A stretch of 64,000 nucleotides of DNA from an uncultured Eubacteriales bacterium (GTDB taxonomy: Bacteria; Bacillota; Clostridia; Oscillospirales; Acutalibacteraceae), in the NCBI GenBank assembly GCA_934436505.1, contig CAKSAP010000001.1:248001-312000 (forward strand). The letters run 5' to 3'. The position numbers and the translations under genes were made by a program. Below are positions 47,635 to 56,847 of the stretch, piece by piece; position 1 is the stretch's first letter; each line of letters opens with the position of its first letter. The notes under the pieces were generated by a model. It was given only the letters and a program-made list of their open reading frames with translations, did not search any database and had not been told where the DNA came from.

Positions 47635-49301
47635 AAAACACCGCCGCATTGAATTGGATAAAACGCAATTCCGTCTCGGAACTGCCGAAAATGGTGTCGC
47701 TTATAATTTGCGACGCTCTTTATTCCGTGTGCGGAGTTTCAATGGCGGTATTTGCAAAGCTTATTATTGACTCGGCGCAAAAGGGCGACAAGGACAGACT
47801 TATTCACAATGCAATAATTTTATTGCTTGTAATAGCCGCTCAAATATCGCTGAAGCTACTGTCAAAGGCTCTTGAGGTGCGTATTTCGGGCAGACTTGAA
47901 ATGAAATACAAATCAAAGCTCTTTGAAAGCATATTAAAAAAGGATTATCTCAAAATCAGTCAGTATCATTCCGGAGAGCTTATGACAAGGCTCACAAGCG
48001 ACACTGCTGTTGTAAGTCAGGCGGTTACAACGATAATGCCTGCGATTGCCTCGATGCTTACAAGGCTTGTTTGTGCGTTTGCGGTGCTGTTTGCGCTCGA
48101 CAAATGGTTTGCACTTTTGTTTTTGGTCGCAGGACTTGCGCTGTTTGTGTTTACAAGAATATTCAGAGGCTCAATGAAAAAGCTCCACAAGGCGGTGCAG
48201 GAAACCGACGGCTCCGTTCGCTCCTTTATGCAAGAGTCGATTGAGAGCGTGCTTGTTATTAAAATTTTCAACGTCGGCAAAAAAATTATGAACAGGGCAG
48301 AGGGGCTGCAAAAAAACAACCTCGATGCCAAAATTAAGAAAAACAGATGGTCGATTTTTGCGAATTTAGGCTTTTCGGCGGCTTTCTCGTTGGGATATTT
48401 GTTCGGACTTGTATGGAGTGGCGTAAAGCTTTGCGCAGGCAGTATGTCGTTTGGCACGCTTACGGCGATTATGCAGCTGATAAGTCAGGTTCAAGCTCCG
48501 TTTACCTCGCTTTCGGGCATTGTTCCGCAGTATTATTCAATGCTCGCCTCGGCGGAGAGAATTATTGAAATCGAAGAGCTGAGCGCAAGCAAGAGTGTAA
48601 ACGATAAAAGCATTGACACTGAAAAGGTTTATTCGGAAATGCAAGAAATCCGCTTTGAAAATGTGAGCTTCGGCTACGGCAGAGCTACGGTAATAGAAAA
48701 TGCCGACTTCGCAATAAAGAAAAATGAGTTCTCGGTCATTTCGGGAATATCGGGCATAGGAAAAAGCACGCTGTTCAAGCTGTTAGTCGGCGTTGTTCCG
48801 CCCGACAGCGGCAGGATTTACATAAAATGCGGCGATAGGGAATACGGCATAGATAAGTATATGCGAGGCCTTTTCGCTTACGTTCCGCAGGGAAATATGC
48901 TTTTCAGCGGCACAATCAGGGATAATATCCGCTTTGTGAACAGCTCGGCAAGTGATGCGGAGATTATGCGTGCGGCGGAGATAAGCTGTGCGGATAAATT
49001 TATAAACGAGCTTCCCGACGGTCTTGACACGGTGCTTTTGGAAAACGGACACGGTCTTTCCGAGGGACAGATACAAAGGCTTGCGATTGCCCGTGCGGTG
49101 CTGACCGACGCTCCGATACTTTTGCTTGACGAGGCGACATCTGCACTTGACGAGAAAACGGAAAAGCAGGTGCTCTCAAATATTCGGAAGCTTAAAAACA
49201 AGACCTGTATCGTTATTTCACATAAGGCGGCGGCATTTGAGATTTGCGACACAGAGCTTAGAATTGCGGATAAAAAAATCAGTATGCAGAAATTAAGGTA
49301 A
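47631..49301 (+). CDS. ABC transporter, fused permease-ATPase (peptide export type)
   Basis: 556 residues: six transmembrane helices (about 1-310) and an ATPase domain with Walker A (SGISGIGKSTLFKLL), Q-loop (FAYVPQGNMLFSGTI), signature (LSEGQIQRLAIARAVL), Walker B (PILLLDEATSALD) and the H-loop (ISHKAAAF). Homodimeric exporter type. It has no N-terminal C39 protease domain; the separate S26-like protein could fill that role. Last gene of the kinase-PqqD-peptidase-ABC operon. It would export the matured peptide. Confidence 0.9.
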   Translation: MKNTAALNWIKRNSVSELPKMVSLIICDALYSVCGVSMAVFAKLIIDSAQKGDKDRLIHNAIILLLVIAAQISLKLLSKALEVRISGRLEMKYKSKLFESILKKDYLKISQYHSGELMTRLTSDTAVVSQAVTTIMPAIASMLTRLVCAFAVLFALDKWFALLFLVAGLALFVFTRIFRGSMKKLHKAVQETDGSVRSFMQESIESVLVIKIFNVGKKIMNRAEGLQKNNLDAKIKKNRWSIFANLGFSAAFSLGYLFGLVWSGVKLCAGSMSFGTLTAIMQLISQVQAPFTSLSGIVPQYYSMLASAERIIEIEELSASKSVNDKSIDTEKVYSEMQEIRFENVSFGYGRATVIENADFAIKKNEFSVISGISGIGKSTLFKLLVGVVPPDSGRIYIKCGDREYGIDKYMRGLFAYVPQGNMLFSGTIRDNIRFVNSSASDAEIMRAAEISCADKFINELPDGLDTVLLENGHGLSEGQIQRLAIARAVLTDAPILLLDEATSALDEKTEKQVLSNIRKLKNKTCIVISHKAAAFEICDTELRIADKKISMQKLR

Positions 49302-49316
49302 ATTTGTTTTTTATTG

Positions 49317-49345
49317 TTGTATAATTAAAATATATCTGTTATAAT
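49317..49345 (+). promoter_or_regulatory. Promoter of the tyrosine-kinase gene
   Basis: TTGTAT, 17-nt spacer, TATAAT; a symmetrical AATCATT-TAG-AATGATT follows at 49343-49359, perhaps an operator. Confidence 0.6.
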
Positions 49346-49391
49346 CATTTAGAATGATTTTATTGATAATTTTTCACAGAGGGAGAAAGCT

Positions 49392-50867
49392 ATGAGGTAT
49401 AGTTCGGACGAGAAAAAAGATTATGAGGACGGCATGAGCCTCGACACCGTGCTTATATATCTCAGAAAGATTTTGAATAAATGGTGGCTGATTGTTATTT
49501 CGGCTGTCGTTGTTGCTCTTTTGGGATTTATAATTGCAAAGGTTACTTACGTTGATAAATATTCTTCGCAGATTATGTTTATTGCAAGCAACAGAGATTC
49601 GGCTATTTCGGTTGCAGGTCAGTCTGCCTCCGATATCAACGCTTCGGTTTCGCTTGCGGAAAGCTTTAAGTATGTTTTCACAACAACCGAGCTTGCCACA
49701 AATGTTGCAAACGCTTGCGGATATCAGGTTACTCCGGAGCAGGTTAAGAGATTTATATCCGTAAATTCGATTGAGGACACCTCGATAATTTATCTTACGG
49801 TTACAACCACCGACCCGAAGGTTTCTTACGGAATTGCAAAGGCATATGTTGAAAATTATCCGGGCGCTATCGAAAAGGCATTCCCGAATACAAGACTTGC
49901 CGTTATCGACCCTCCGTTACTTATGGAAAAGCCGGATGAAAACAACGACAAGGCAGTTTACACGGTACTCGGATTTATTGTCGGCGCAATTCTTGCCTGC
50001 CTGTTTATTATAGCATCGGTTATCTTTAAGGATACCATTAAGAACAGTGATGAAATCAGCAATAAACTTGACGCCAAGACGCTCGGCACCATCAACAGAG
50101 TTAATTCCAAATCGAAAGCCGACTCGAAGCAGGGTATTCTCATTACGGACAAGAAAACAGGCTTCTCCTTTATCGAGGCCTATAAGCTTATCAGAACAAA
50201 GATTGAATACGCTGCTACAAAGCACGGCTACAAGACAATTGTTGTTTCGAGTACGCTTGAGGGCGAAGGAAAGACCACAACGGCAACCAACCTTGCTCTT
50301 TCGCTTGCCCAAAACGGAAAATCCGTTCTTCTTATCGACGCCGATTTGCGTAAACCCTCGGTTGCAAAGGCTTTGGGCTTCTCGGCTACTGACGACGAGG
50401 GAATTTGCGGAATAATCTCCGGCAATAAAACACTCAAAGAGTCGATTAAGTATTCCGAAAAATATCAGCTGTTCGTTCTTGTCTCGGGCAAGGCTGTCGA
50501 TAACTCTTCGGAAATCCTCTCCTCGCCTAAGATGGAGGAAATCATTGAAACGGCAAAGAAGGAATTCGACTTTGTCATTGTTGACACCGCACCGTGCGGA
50601 ATACTTGCCGACGCATCTATCCTTGCAGGCTATGCGGACACAAGCGTTCTTGTTATCAAGCAGGACTACGCTCCGGCAAGAAAAATCAGAAGAGCAATGG
50701 ATAACATTGAGAACTCGGGAATTGAAATTCTCGGCTGTATTTACAACAATGCGGAGGTCGGCTTCGGAAAGCCCGCTTTCTACGGAAAGAAAAGCGGTTA
50801 CGGCTACGGTTACGGATACGGCTATGGCTACGGCTACAATTCAAAGCACGACAACTCAAAAAAGTAA
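49392..50867 (+). CDS. Polysaccharide-type BY-kinase with fused Wzz domain
   Basis: 491 residues: an N-terminal Wzz/chain-length region with two transmembrane helices (about 34-52 and 186-212), then a bacterial tyrosine kinase domain with Walker A (SSTLEGEGKTTTATNLALSL), Walker A' (LLIDADLRKPS) and Walker B (FDFVIVDTAPCG). The C-terminal tail is seven GY repeats, the autophosphorylation cluster. Normally regulates capsule or exopolysaccharide chain length. No glycosyltransferases lie nearby, so its target may be elsewhere, or it may act on the adjacent pilus system. Single gene with its own promoter and terminator. Confidence 0.92.
   Translation: MRYSSDEKKDYEDGMSLDTVLIYLRKILNKWWLIVISAVVVALLGFIIAKVTYVDKYSSQIMFIASNRDSAISVAGQSASDINASVSLAESFKYVFTTTELATNVANACGYQVTPEQVKRFISVNSIEDTSIIYLTVTTTDPKVSYGIAKAYVENYPGAIEKAFPNTRLAVIDPPLLMEKPDENNDKAVYTVLGFIVGAILACLFIIASVIFKDTIKNSDEISNKLDAKTLGTINRVNSKSKADSKQGILITDKKTGFSFIEAYKLIRTKIEYAATKHGYKTIVVSSTLEGEGKTTTATNLALSLAQNGKSVLLIDADLRKPSVAKALGFSATDDEGICGIISGNKTLKESIKYSEKYQLFVLVSGKAVDNSSEILSSPKMEEIIETAKKEFDFVIVDTAPCGILADASILAGYADTSVLVIKQDYAPARKIRRAMDNIENSGIEILGCIYNNAEVGFGKPAFYGKKSGYGYGYGYGYGYGYNSKHDNSKK
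50796..50837 (+). repeat. 42-bp GGNTAY repeat coding seven Gly-Tyr units
   Basis: Seven in-frame hexamers (GGTTAC/GGCTAC/GGATAC/GGCTAT). The synonymous variation suggests selection on the protein rather than fresh slippage. Confidence 0.85.
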
Positions 50868-50896
50868 AACAAAAGTAAAAATTTTTAATCAAAATC

Positions 50897-50932
50897 AAAC
50901 GCAGGCAGAAGCATTTTTGCCTGCGTTTTTTT
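50897..50932 (+). terminator. Terminator of the tyrosine-kinase gene
   Basis: AACGCAGGCA/TTGCCTGCGTT stem and seven-T tail. Confidence 0.85.
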
Positions 50933-51002
50933 GCATTTAGGATAATTTGCATAAAGTTGTACGAAAAAATATATGAAATTTGTAAAAATTTTTATATATT
51001 TA

Positions 51003-51031
51003 TTGACGAAAAGCATATTTAGTTGTACAAT
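51003..51031 (+). promoter_or_regulatory. Promoter of the type IV pilus operon
   Basis: TTGACG, 17-nt spacer, TACAAT. Start near 51038 gives a 100-nt leader with a GCGCCCA/TGGGGGC hairpin. No c-di-GMP riboswitch was recognised in it. Confidence 0.75.
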
Positions 51032-51140
51032 AAACTATAAATATGTGTATTATTGCGCCCATTTTATAAAAAACGGTGGGGGCAAGCATAAGTTTTACTA
51101 AAATTTAACTGAAAAAGTGCAGCGTATCGGAGGGTGCTTT

Positions 51141-51656
51141 ATGGATATGAATATGGACATCAAGGATGTCATAGCCAAATTCAAATCAGGCAAGGGCGGT
51201 AAAAAGGATGCGAGGAAAAGGAATTCCTTTAATGCGTTCTTTGAGAAGAATCCTAAAATGAAAATCATTTTGCCGCTTATACTTTTTATAATTGCGATTG
51301 TAGTTGCGGCATTGATAATTATATCGGGCATAAAAACGGACTCAGGGCTCGACGAGGACGTTACCAATCCGGCACAGTCGGTTGACGTTCTTCCGATGAT
51401 TGAGAGAAGCGAGGGCGAAACCGTTGCGGAGGGTGTAGACCCGTTCTCCGAGGATGTTATCGCAAACGCAAAGATAAAGGGTATGGTGTATAACTCCGAC
51501 GGTTACAGAACGGTAATCGTGGAAACGAAACTTCGCTCGTATGTGCTTCAGGTCGGAGATTATGTACCCGGCTCGGAGTGGCTCGTTGAATCCATAACAG
51601 ACAGCTCAGTTACCTTCTCGCTCGGCGAAAAGAAGAGAACTGTCGAGATGAAATAA
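51141..51656 (+). CDS. PilP/GspC-like pilus alignment protein
   Basis: 171 residues: a basic cytoplasmic N-terminus, one transmembrane helix (about 43-63), and an outer domain (about 115-171, NAKIKGMVYNSDGYRTVIVE, YVLQVGDYVPGSEWLVESI) like the C-terminal HR domain of PilP/GspC. PilP links the PilNO ring to the secretin in Gram-negative cells. Here it precedes a LysM/secretin-N protein, its likely partner. GGAGGGTG precedes the ATG at 51141. First gene of the operon. Family assignment is by fold pattern and context. Confidence 0.65.
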   Translation: MDMNMDIKDVIAKFKSGKGGKKDARKRNSFNAFFEKNPKMKIILPLILFIIAIVVAALIIISGIKTDSGLDEDVTNPAQSVDVLPMIERSEGETVAEGVDPFSEDVIANAKIKGMVYNSDGYRTVIVETKLRSYVLQVGDYVPGSEWLVESITDSSVTFSLGEKKRTVEMK

Positions 51657-51714
51657 TTCGGAAAAATAATATCTTTTATATATAAATAATAGAGTTTCTT
51701 AGGGGGAACACACA

Positions 51715-53430
51715 ATGTACAACAGTTCAACAAAAAAATTGAAAGCTGTTTTGGTTGCGGTTTTGGCAATCGTATTGCTTGTAAATGCCGTGTTACCTAT
51801 GACGGTAATGGGTTCAAGCAAGAAAAATTCAGGCGATTACCAATATTATGTAATCAAGTCGGGGGACACCTTGACAAGAATAGCTAAAACTCACGGCGTT
51901 ACAGTCAGCGACATTATGACCGCTAACAATCTTTCGGATGCCGACAGGATTATTTCGGGAAAGGTAATTAAAATACCGCTTACCGAGGAGTCCTCTGCTT
52001 CCACATGGTCGTCCTCAAGACTTTCTCTTAATCTTGTTGACGCAAATGTTAAGGATGCACTTTCGGCAATTGCGAGAAATGCGGGCTATACTATCATTTT
52101 TGTCGGTGATGCAACAACAACGCTTACCGTTAATCTTGAACAGATGTCGGCACTCAAGGCAATTGACTATGTTACAAGACTTGCAGGTCTTTCATACCTT
52201 AAAGACGGCAATACCTTAATGGTCGGCACTACCGCAGAGCTTAATGAGAAATTTATTGACAAGGTTGTAATGACCAAGTTCACCCTTAAATACATAACAG
52301 TCGGCGTTCTTCAGACACAGGCAAGCGCACTCGGCTTGTCAAACGTTCAGTATGTTTCGACAGAGGCTGACGACAGCACAGTATTTGTCAGCGCAAGTCC
52401 TAAGGAGCTTGCTAAAATTCAAGAGCTTATAAAGCTTATTGACGTAAGCAGCAACATCAACGCAGGTGCGGCTCTTGTTGCGGCTAATTTCAAGGAAATC
52501 AATCTTAATTACATTACAGCAGAAGAATTTAGCGGACTTCTTTCAAGTCTCGGACTTGACCCCGGAATTGTTGTAGCGTCAAGACCTTATACCCTCTATA
52601 CATTTGTTACAGGCAGCGCTCTTGCAGACATTAACACTATTAAGGCTGTTATCGATAAGCCCCTTACAGGTGCTAATCTCGGTGCTTCAAAGAGCGATCA
52701 GGTTGTAGAGCCGTCCACCACCCCCTCGGGCGGAACAGATGCGCCGTCAACAGGAACTCCGGGCACTTCAACAGGCTCTGAGGAAACGAAAATACTTCGT
52801 GAAATCGAGCTCGAATATATTGACAGAACTATGGCTGTCGGCATTATAGACAGCTTCCCCTATGAGGTTACGGTTTACGGACCCGAAAAGATGACCAAGA
52901 AGCTTTGGCTTATGGGAACTGAGTCTGAGGTCAACAAGGCAGAGAGCAAGATTAAGGAATTTGATACCGAAAGCTATGCTGACAGCATGAAGCTTGAAAA
53001 CACATTCTTTGTATATGATCTTCAGAACTGCACGGCTCAGGAAATGCTTGACAGACTTGCAAACATAAAGCTTGAAAACGTTACCTTCAAGACTAATGCG
53101 TATCCGACAATTTCAAAGGCACTTATCGTTTACTGCGATTTTGCAAAGCAGGAGCAGGTTAAGAGCTTGCTTGACGCAATGGATACGGCAAGCACCGAGG
53201 AGGTTCTGAACAGAGCAGTTGAGGTTACTGCCAACGAAGCAGTTGCGAGAAACAGAATTGCCGGATTGATGAGCGTTCATCCCGAAATTCCGACAATGGA
53301 TCAATTTACATTTATAACAGCTGATTCCAAGACGGGAAGCGGTTCTGCATGTACCACTTACGTTATGGCTACACCCGAAATGGCAGATTACATTAAGGGC
53401 TTGCTTACAGAGCTGGATTCGGCAGCTTAA
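51715..53430 (+). CDS. LysM protein with secretin N-domains but no secretin barrel (PilQ-like)
   Basis: 571 residues: a signal/anchor helix (about 12-33), a LysM domain (about 43-88, YYVIKSGDTLTRIAKTHGVT), an STN-like N0 domain (about 101-165, LVDANVKDALSAIARNAGYT), then NolW/N1-like repeats (about 180-330, FTLKYITVGVLQTQASALGL), a Ser/Thr/Gly linker (about 328-355) and a second set of beta-alpha repeats (about 360-570). The C-terminal secretin pore domain of PilQ is missing. LysM should hold it in peptidoglycan. It follows the PilP-like gene by 58 bp. Probably a wall collar for the pilus. Confidence 0.8.
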   Translation: MYNSSTKKLKAVLVAVLAIVLLVNAVLPMTVMGSSKKNSGDYQYYVIKSGDTLTRIAKTHGVTVSDIMTANNLSDADRIISGKVIKIPLTEESSASTWSSSRLSLNLVDANVKDALSAIARNAGYTIIFVGDATTTLTVNLEQMSALKAIDYVTRLAGLSYLKDGNTLMVGTTAELNEKFIDKVVMTKFTLKYITVGVLQTQASALGLSNVQYVSTEADDSTVFVSASPKELAKIQELIKLIDVSSNINAGAALVAANFKEINLNYITAEEFSGLLSSLGLDPGIVVASRPYTLYTFVTGSALADINTIKAVIDKPLTGANLGASKSDQVVEPSTTPSGGTDAPSTGTPGTSTGSEETKILREIELEYIDRTMAVGIIDSFPYEVTVYGPEKMTKKLWLMGTESEVNKAESKIKEFDTESYADSMKLENTFFVYDLQNCTAQEMLDRLANIKLENVTFKTNAYPTISKALIVYCDFAKQEQVKSLLDAMDTASTEEVLNRAVEVTANEAVARNRIAGLMSVHPEIPTMDQFTFITADSKTGSGSACTTYVMATPEMADYIKGLLTELDSAA

Positions 53431-53441
53431 TTGTTAAAATC

Positions 53442-53472
53442 GGGTGCAGGAATAATACTTTTTCTTGCACCC
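53442..53472 (+). other. Intercistronic hairpin before pilT
   Basis: GGGTGCA/TGCACCC stem with a 17-nt loop; no direct T-run (a TTTTT occurs 12 nt later). May reduce downstream expression or protect upstream mRNA. Confidence 0.5.
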
Positions 53473-53520
53473 TATACGCATATTTTTAGTTAAATGTTCA
53501 AAATTTAGGAGTTGTATTCA

Positions 53521-54621
53521 GTGGTTTTTACAGGCAAAGAAAGCTCTTATCCGTTCGTGATAGAGGACCTTTTAAGACATACGGCGGAGGTTGGAGGCTC
53601 CGACTTGCACTTGGTAGCGGGAATTGAGCCGTGCGTCAGAATAAACGGAGATCTTAAGCGTCAATCCGATTTCCCGAAGCTCGCACCGGAGGATATTGAG
53701 AAAATGCTTCTCGATATAATGTCGCCGATACAGAAAACGAAGCTTGAAGAGGATTGGGAATTGGACCTTGCGGTAGCAGTACCCGGCATTGCTCGTTTCA
53801 GAGGAAACGTCATCATCCAAAGAGGTACGCTCGCAGCGGTATTCAGAGCTATTCCGTTTGAGGTTCCTGAGCTTGAAAGGCTTGGACTTCCCTCGGATAT
53901 TAAAAGACTTTGCAATCTCCCGAGAGGACTTGTACTTGTTACAGGACCTACGGGCAGCGGTAAATCGACAACGCTTGCCGCTATGATTAAGTACATAAAC
54001 GAAAGATACGAAACAAACATAGTTACGGTTGAGGACCCTATCGAGTTTTTGCATACTCATATTAAATCAACTGTACGTCAGAGAGAGATAGGAAACGATA
54101 CTCACAGCTTTGCAAATGCGCTTAAAACTGTTTTGAGACACGACCCCGATACAATTATGATCGGTGAGATGCGTGACCCCGAGAGTATTTCGATTGCCGT
54201 TACTGCGGCTGAAACGGGACACCTTGTTTTCTCGACTCTCCATACGCAGACTGCTCCTATGACAATTTCCCGTATTATCGACTCCTTCCCCGAGGGACAA
54301 AAGGGACAGATAAGACAGCAGCTTGCGAACTCCCTGAAGGCTGTTATTTCGCAGCAGCTTATTCCCACCATCAACGGCAAGGGAAGATGCGTTGCGGTTG
54401 AGTATATGATTGATACACCCTCTGTTAAAAACCTTATCCGTGAGGAAAAGGAGCATCAGCTCTATGCGGCTATGCAGACAGGACAGATGCAGGGAATGCA
54501 GACTATGGACCAGGCTCTTTTAAGACTTTATAAGGAGCAGAAGATTTCAAAAGAATCAGTAATTGACTTTTGCGTTGATGAAAAAGAGGTCAGACGACTT
54601 CTTATGACATCGGGTTACTAA
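53521..54621 (+). CDS. pilT: Type IV pilus retraction ATPase PilT
   Basis: 366 residues: VGGSDLHLVAGIEPCVRING at the N-terminus, Walker A VTGPTGSGKSTTLAAMI, Asp box VEDPIEFLH, Walker B IMIGEMRDPESI (the PilT-type GEMRD), His box GHLVFSTLHTQTA, and AIRNLIRE-like C-terminal SVKNLIREEKEHQL. A cytoplasmic hexameric motor that depolymerises pili. GTG at 53521 lies 9 nt after TAGGAG; a TTG at 53512 touches that site and is not preferred. Separated from pilC by 20 bp. Confidence 0.94.
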   Translation: MVFTGKESSYPFVIEDLLRHTAEVGGSDLHLVAGIEPCVRINGDLKRQSDFPKLAPEDIEKMLLDIMSPIQKTKLEEDWELDLAVAVPGIARFRGNVIIQRGTLAAVFRAIPFEVPELERLGLPSDIKRLCNLPRGLVLVTGPTGSGKSTTLAAMIKYINERYETNIVTVEDPIEFLHTHIKSTVRQREIGNDTHSFANALKTVLRHDPDTIMIGEMRDPESISIAVTAAETGHLVFSTLHTQTAPMTISRIIDSFPEGQKGQIRQQLANSLKAVISQQLIPTINGKGRCVAVEYMIDTPSVKNLIREEKEHQLYAAMQTGQMQGMQTMDQALLRLYKEQKISKESVIDFCVDEKEVRRLLMTSGY

Positions 54622-54641
54622 TATAAAAGGGGGCAAATGCT

Positions 54642-55844
54642 TTGGCATCCTTTACTTATGACGGTATGAACCGCCAGGGACAGAACGTTCACGGCGAGGT
54701 TGTTGCGGATAATTCCTCCGCAGCTATGGATAAGCTCCGTGAAGCCGGAATTATCGTTACCGACATCAAAGAAAAAGTTATCAGTGAGAAAAAGAAGACG
54801 GGCGGTAAAAAGGTTTCTATACAGGACGTCGCTGTTTTCTCAAGACAGATGGCAGCTATGATTTCTGCAGGTGTTCCTGTTACAAGAGCGTTGGCGACGC
54901 TTGCAAAGCAGACAACCAACCCGACTCTTGCGGCTGCTATTGTAGATATTTCGGAAAATGTTGAAAGCGGTATGCCTCTTTCGGACGCATTTGCTTTGTA
55001 CCCGAAAATTTTTGACGACCTTTTCGTTGCAATGATTGCTACGGGCGAGGTCGGCGGTATTCTCGAGCAATCGCTTATCAGCCTTGCAAACCAGCTGCAG
55101 AAAAACAAGGCGTTGAAGGATAACATCAAATCGGCGGTATCGTATCCTAAGAATATCGGTATTTTCGCTATCATACTTCTTATTATGATGCTTGCGTTCA
55201 TGGTTCCGATTTTCCAGAAGATGATTCCTGCGAAAACAGAGCTGAACGGACTTACACAGTTCATATTCAATGCGTCAACCAGCTTGAGAACACAGTGGTA
55301 TTTGTGGATTTTGGTTGCAGTTGTTTTAATTGTCGCATTAAGATTTATTATAAAGAGTAAGTTTGCGCACAACTTTTGGGAAAAGAACAAGCTGCATATG
55401 CCGTTGATAGGCGACTTTATTACAAAAATGGTTGTAGCTCGTTTTTGCCGAACTCTTGCCACGCTTCTTGCAGGCGGTGTTACCGCTGTTGAAGCATTAC
55501 AGAGCGCAGGTCCCACATCGGGAAGTGATTTAATAAAGGATGCGGTTGACAACGCTATTTCCGACATTGAAGAGGGTAAATCCATTTCGGACTCTCTTGA
55601 TAAGAGTGGATTGTTTCCTCCTATGGTTACAGGTATGATTGCAATCGGCGAGGAAGCAGGTACGTTGCCTGAGCTTCTTGATAAGGTTGCCGAATTTTAC
55701 GAGGAGGATGTTGAAACGACATCAAGAAACCTCGGTTCAATTATCGAGCCTATCGCTCTTATCGGTATAGGCGGACTTGTCGGCGCAATGCTTATTTCGT
55801 TGTACTTGCCTATATTCACGGCGTCTACTTCTATCGGCTCATAA
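54642..55844 (+). CDS. pilC: Type IV pilus inner-membrane platform protein PilC
   Basis: 400 residues with two T2SSF domains (about 68-190 and 270-395; SRQMAAMISAGVPVTRALATL and CRTLATLLAGGVTAVEALQSA) and three transmembrane helices (about 172-192, 220-240, 368-392). It is the platform contacted by PilB and PilT. TTG start at 54642 after GGGGGC. PilM follows by 16 bp. Confidence 0.94.
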   Translation: MASFTYDGMNRQGQNVHGEVVADNSSAAMDKLREAGIIVTDIKEKVISEKKKTGGKKVSIQDVAVFSRQMAAMISAGVPVTRALATLAKQTTNPTLAAAIVDISENVESGMPLSDAFALYPKIFDDLFVAMIATGEVGGILEQSLISLANQLQKNKALKDNIKSAVSYPKNIGIFAIILLIMMLAFMVPIFQKMIPAKTELNGLTQFIFNASTSLRTQWYLWILVAVVLIVALRFIIKSKFAHNFWEKNKLHMPLIGDFITKMVVARFCRTLATLLAGGVTAVEALQSAGPTSGSDLIKDAVDNAISDIEEGKSISDSLDKSGLFPPMVTGMIAIGEEAGTLPELLDKVAEFYEEDVETTSRNLGSIIEPIALIGIGGLVGAMLISLYLPIFTASTSIGS

Positions 55845-55860
55845 ACAGGGGGAGAAATTT

Positions 55861-56844
55861 ATGGCTAAAGTTAAAAGTGTAATCGGCCTTGAGGTCGATT
55901 CGAGAGAAATAAGGGCGGTTGAAATTACCCGTTCAAGCGGTACATATTCAATTTTAGCGTGCGGAAAGGCACCGTTGCCCGAGGGAACGATTGAAGAGGG
56001 ATTTATCAGAGATCCCGATCGCTTTAACGTTGCATTGACAGAGCTGCTCCAAAGCGGCGGCTTCAAAAGCCTCGATGTTGTTGTCGGTATCAACAATGAA
56101 AACGTTATTATGAGATATGCGACCTTCCCCAAGGTTGATGACGATAAGCTTCGCAATATGGTTCTCTTGCAGGCTCAAGAGTTCATCCCCATTCCGATAC
56201 AGGAAATGGAAATTGACTATGTTGTTGCAGGCGACGGCGTAAATGATGAGGATCAGCCCATAACGCACGTAATGCTTGTTGCGGCAAGAAGAAATATGAT
56301 TGAGCAGTACATAAATATTCTTTCGGCTTCAAAGCTTCAGGTTACGGACGTTGACTCTTCGGTGCTTTCGCAGATAAGAGGACTTAAAGCAGGTCTTGTC
56401 GGCGACGAAAAGTTTGCACTTTTGAATATGACTGACGATCTTCTTAACTTTATAGTTATCAAGGGCGACGAAATTTCAATGGTACGTTCTATAACAACTC
56501 CGGACAGAGTTGTCGACAGCGTGAACAATATTTACAAGCTTGAGCCGAACGAGGAGACTCTCGCATTTGACATTGAGGAAATCGGCGCAATGCTGGCTTC
56601 CGAAACAGCTTCATCCGTAAGCTATTATGCAATGCAGAACGGCGACAGCCCGATTGAAAAGATTTTCTTCACAACGACAGCTGATCAAAGTGCTCGCTTG
56701 TGCGATATAATCAAGGATACGGTTATGGAAATGCCCGTAATTATTCCTGATTTTTATTCAAATTATAATTTCGGACTTGACCGAAACGTATTAAACGAAT
56801 TCGCAGGCTGTATCGGTCTTGGAATTCAGGCATTGGAGGTTTAA
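55861..56844 (+). CDS. pilM: Type IV pilus assembly ATPase-like protein PilM
   Basis: 327 residues of the actin-like PilM/ComA fold: VIGLEVDSREIRAVEITRSS, DVVVGINNENVIMRYATFPK, FIPIPIQEMEIDYVVAG and DSSVLSQIRGL. A cytoplasmic partner that binds the PilN N-terminus. GGGGGAGA precedes the ATG at 55861; the longer frame from 55777 runs inside pilC. The order M-N-O is standard. Confidence 0.92.
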   Translation: MAKVKSVIGLEVDSREIRAVEITRSSGTYSILACGKAPLPEGTIEEGFIRDPDRFNVALTELLQSGGFKSLDVVVGINNENVIMRYATFPKVDDDKLRNMVLLQAQEFIPIPIQEMEIDYVVAGDGVNDEDQPITHVMLVAARRNMIEQYINILSASKLQVTDVDSSVLSQIRGLKAGLVGDEKFALLNMTDDLLNFIVIKGDEISMVRSITTPDRVVDSVNNIYKLEPNEETLAFDIEEIGAMLASETASSVSYYAMQNGDSPIEKIFFTTTADQSARLCDIIKDTVMEMPVIIPDFYSNYNFGLDRNVLNEFAGCIGLGIQALEV

Positions 56845-56847
56845 GCA

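Noticed and set aside
50796..50837. Short tandem repeat considered as CRISPR-like
   Set aside because: In-frame coding GY repeat; no spacers.
51038..51140. Possible c-di-GMP riboswitch before the pilus operon
   Set aside because: A single imperfect hairpin; neither the type I GGGCAAA core nor a type II core is present.
54689..55585. 298-codon minus-strand frame
   Set aside because: Antisense shadow of pilC.
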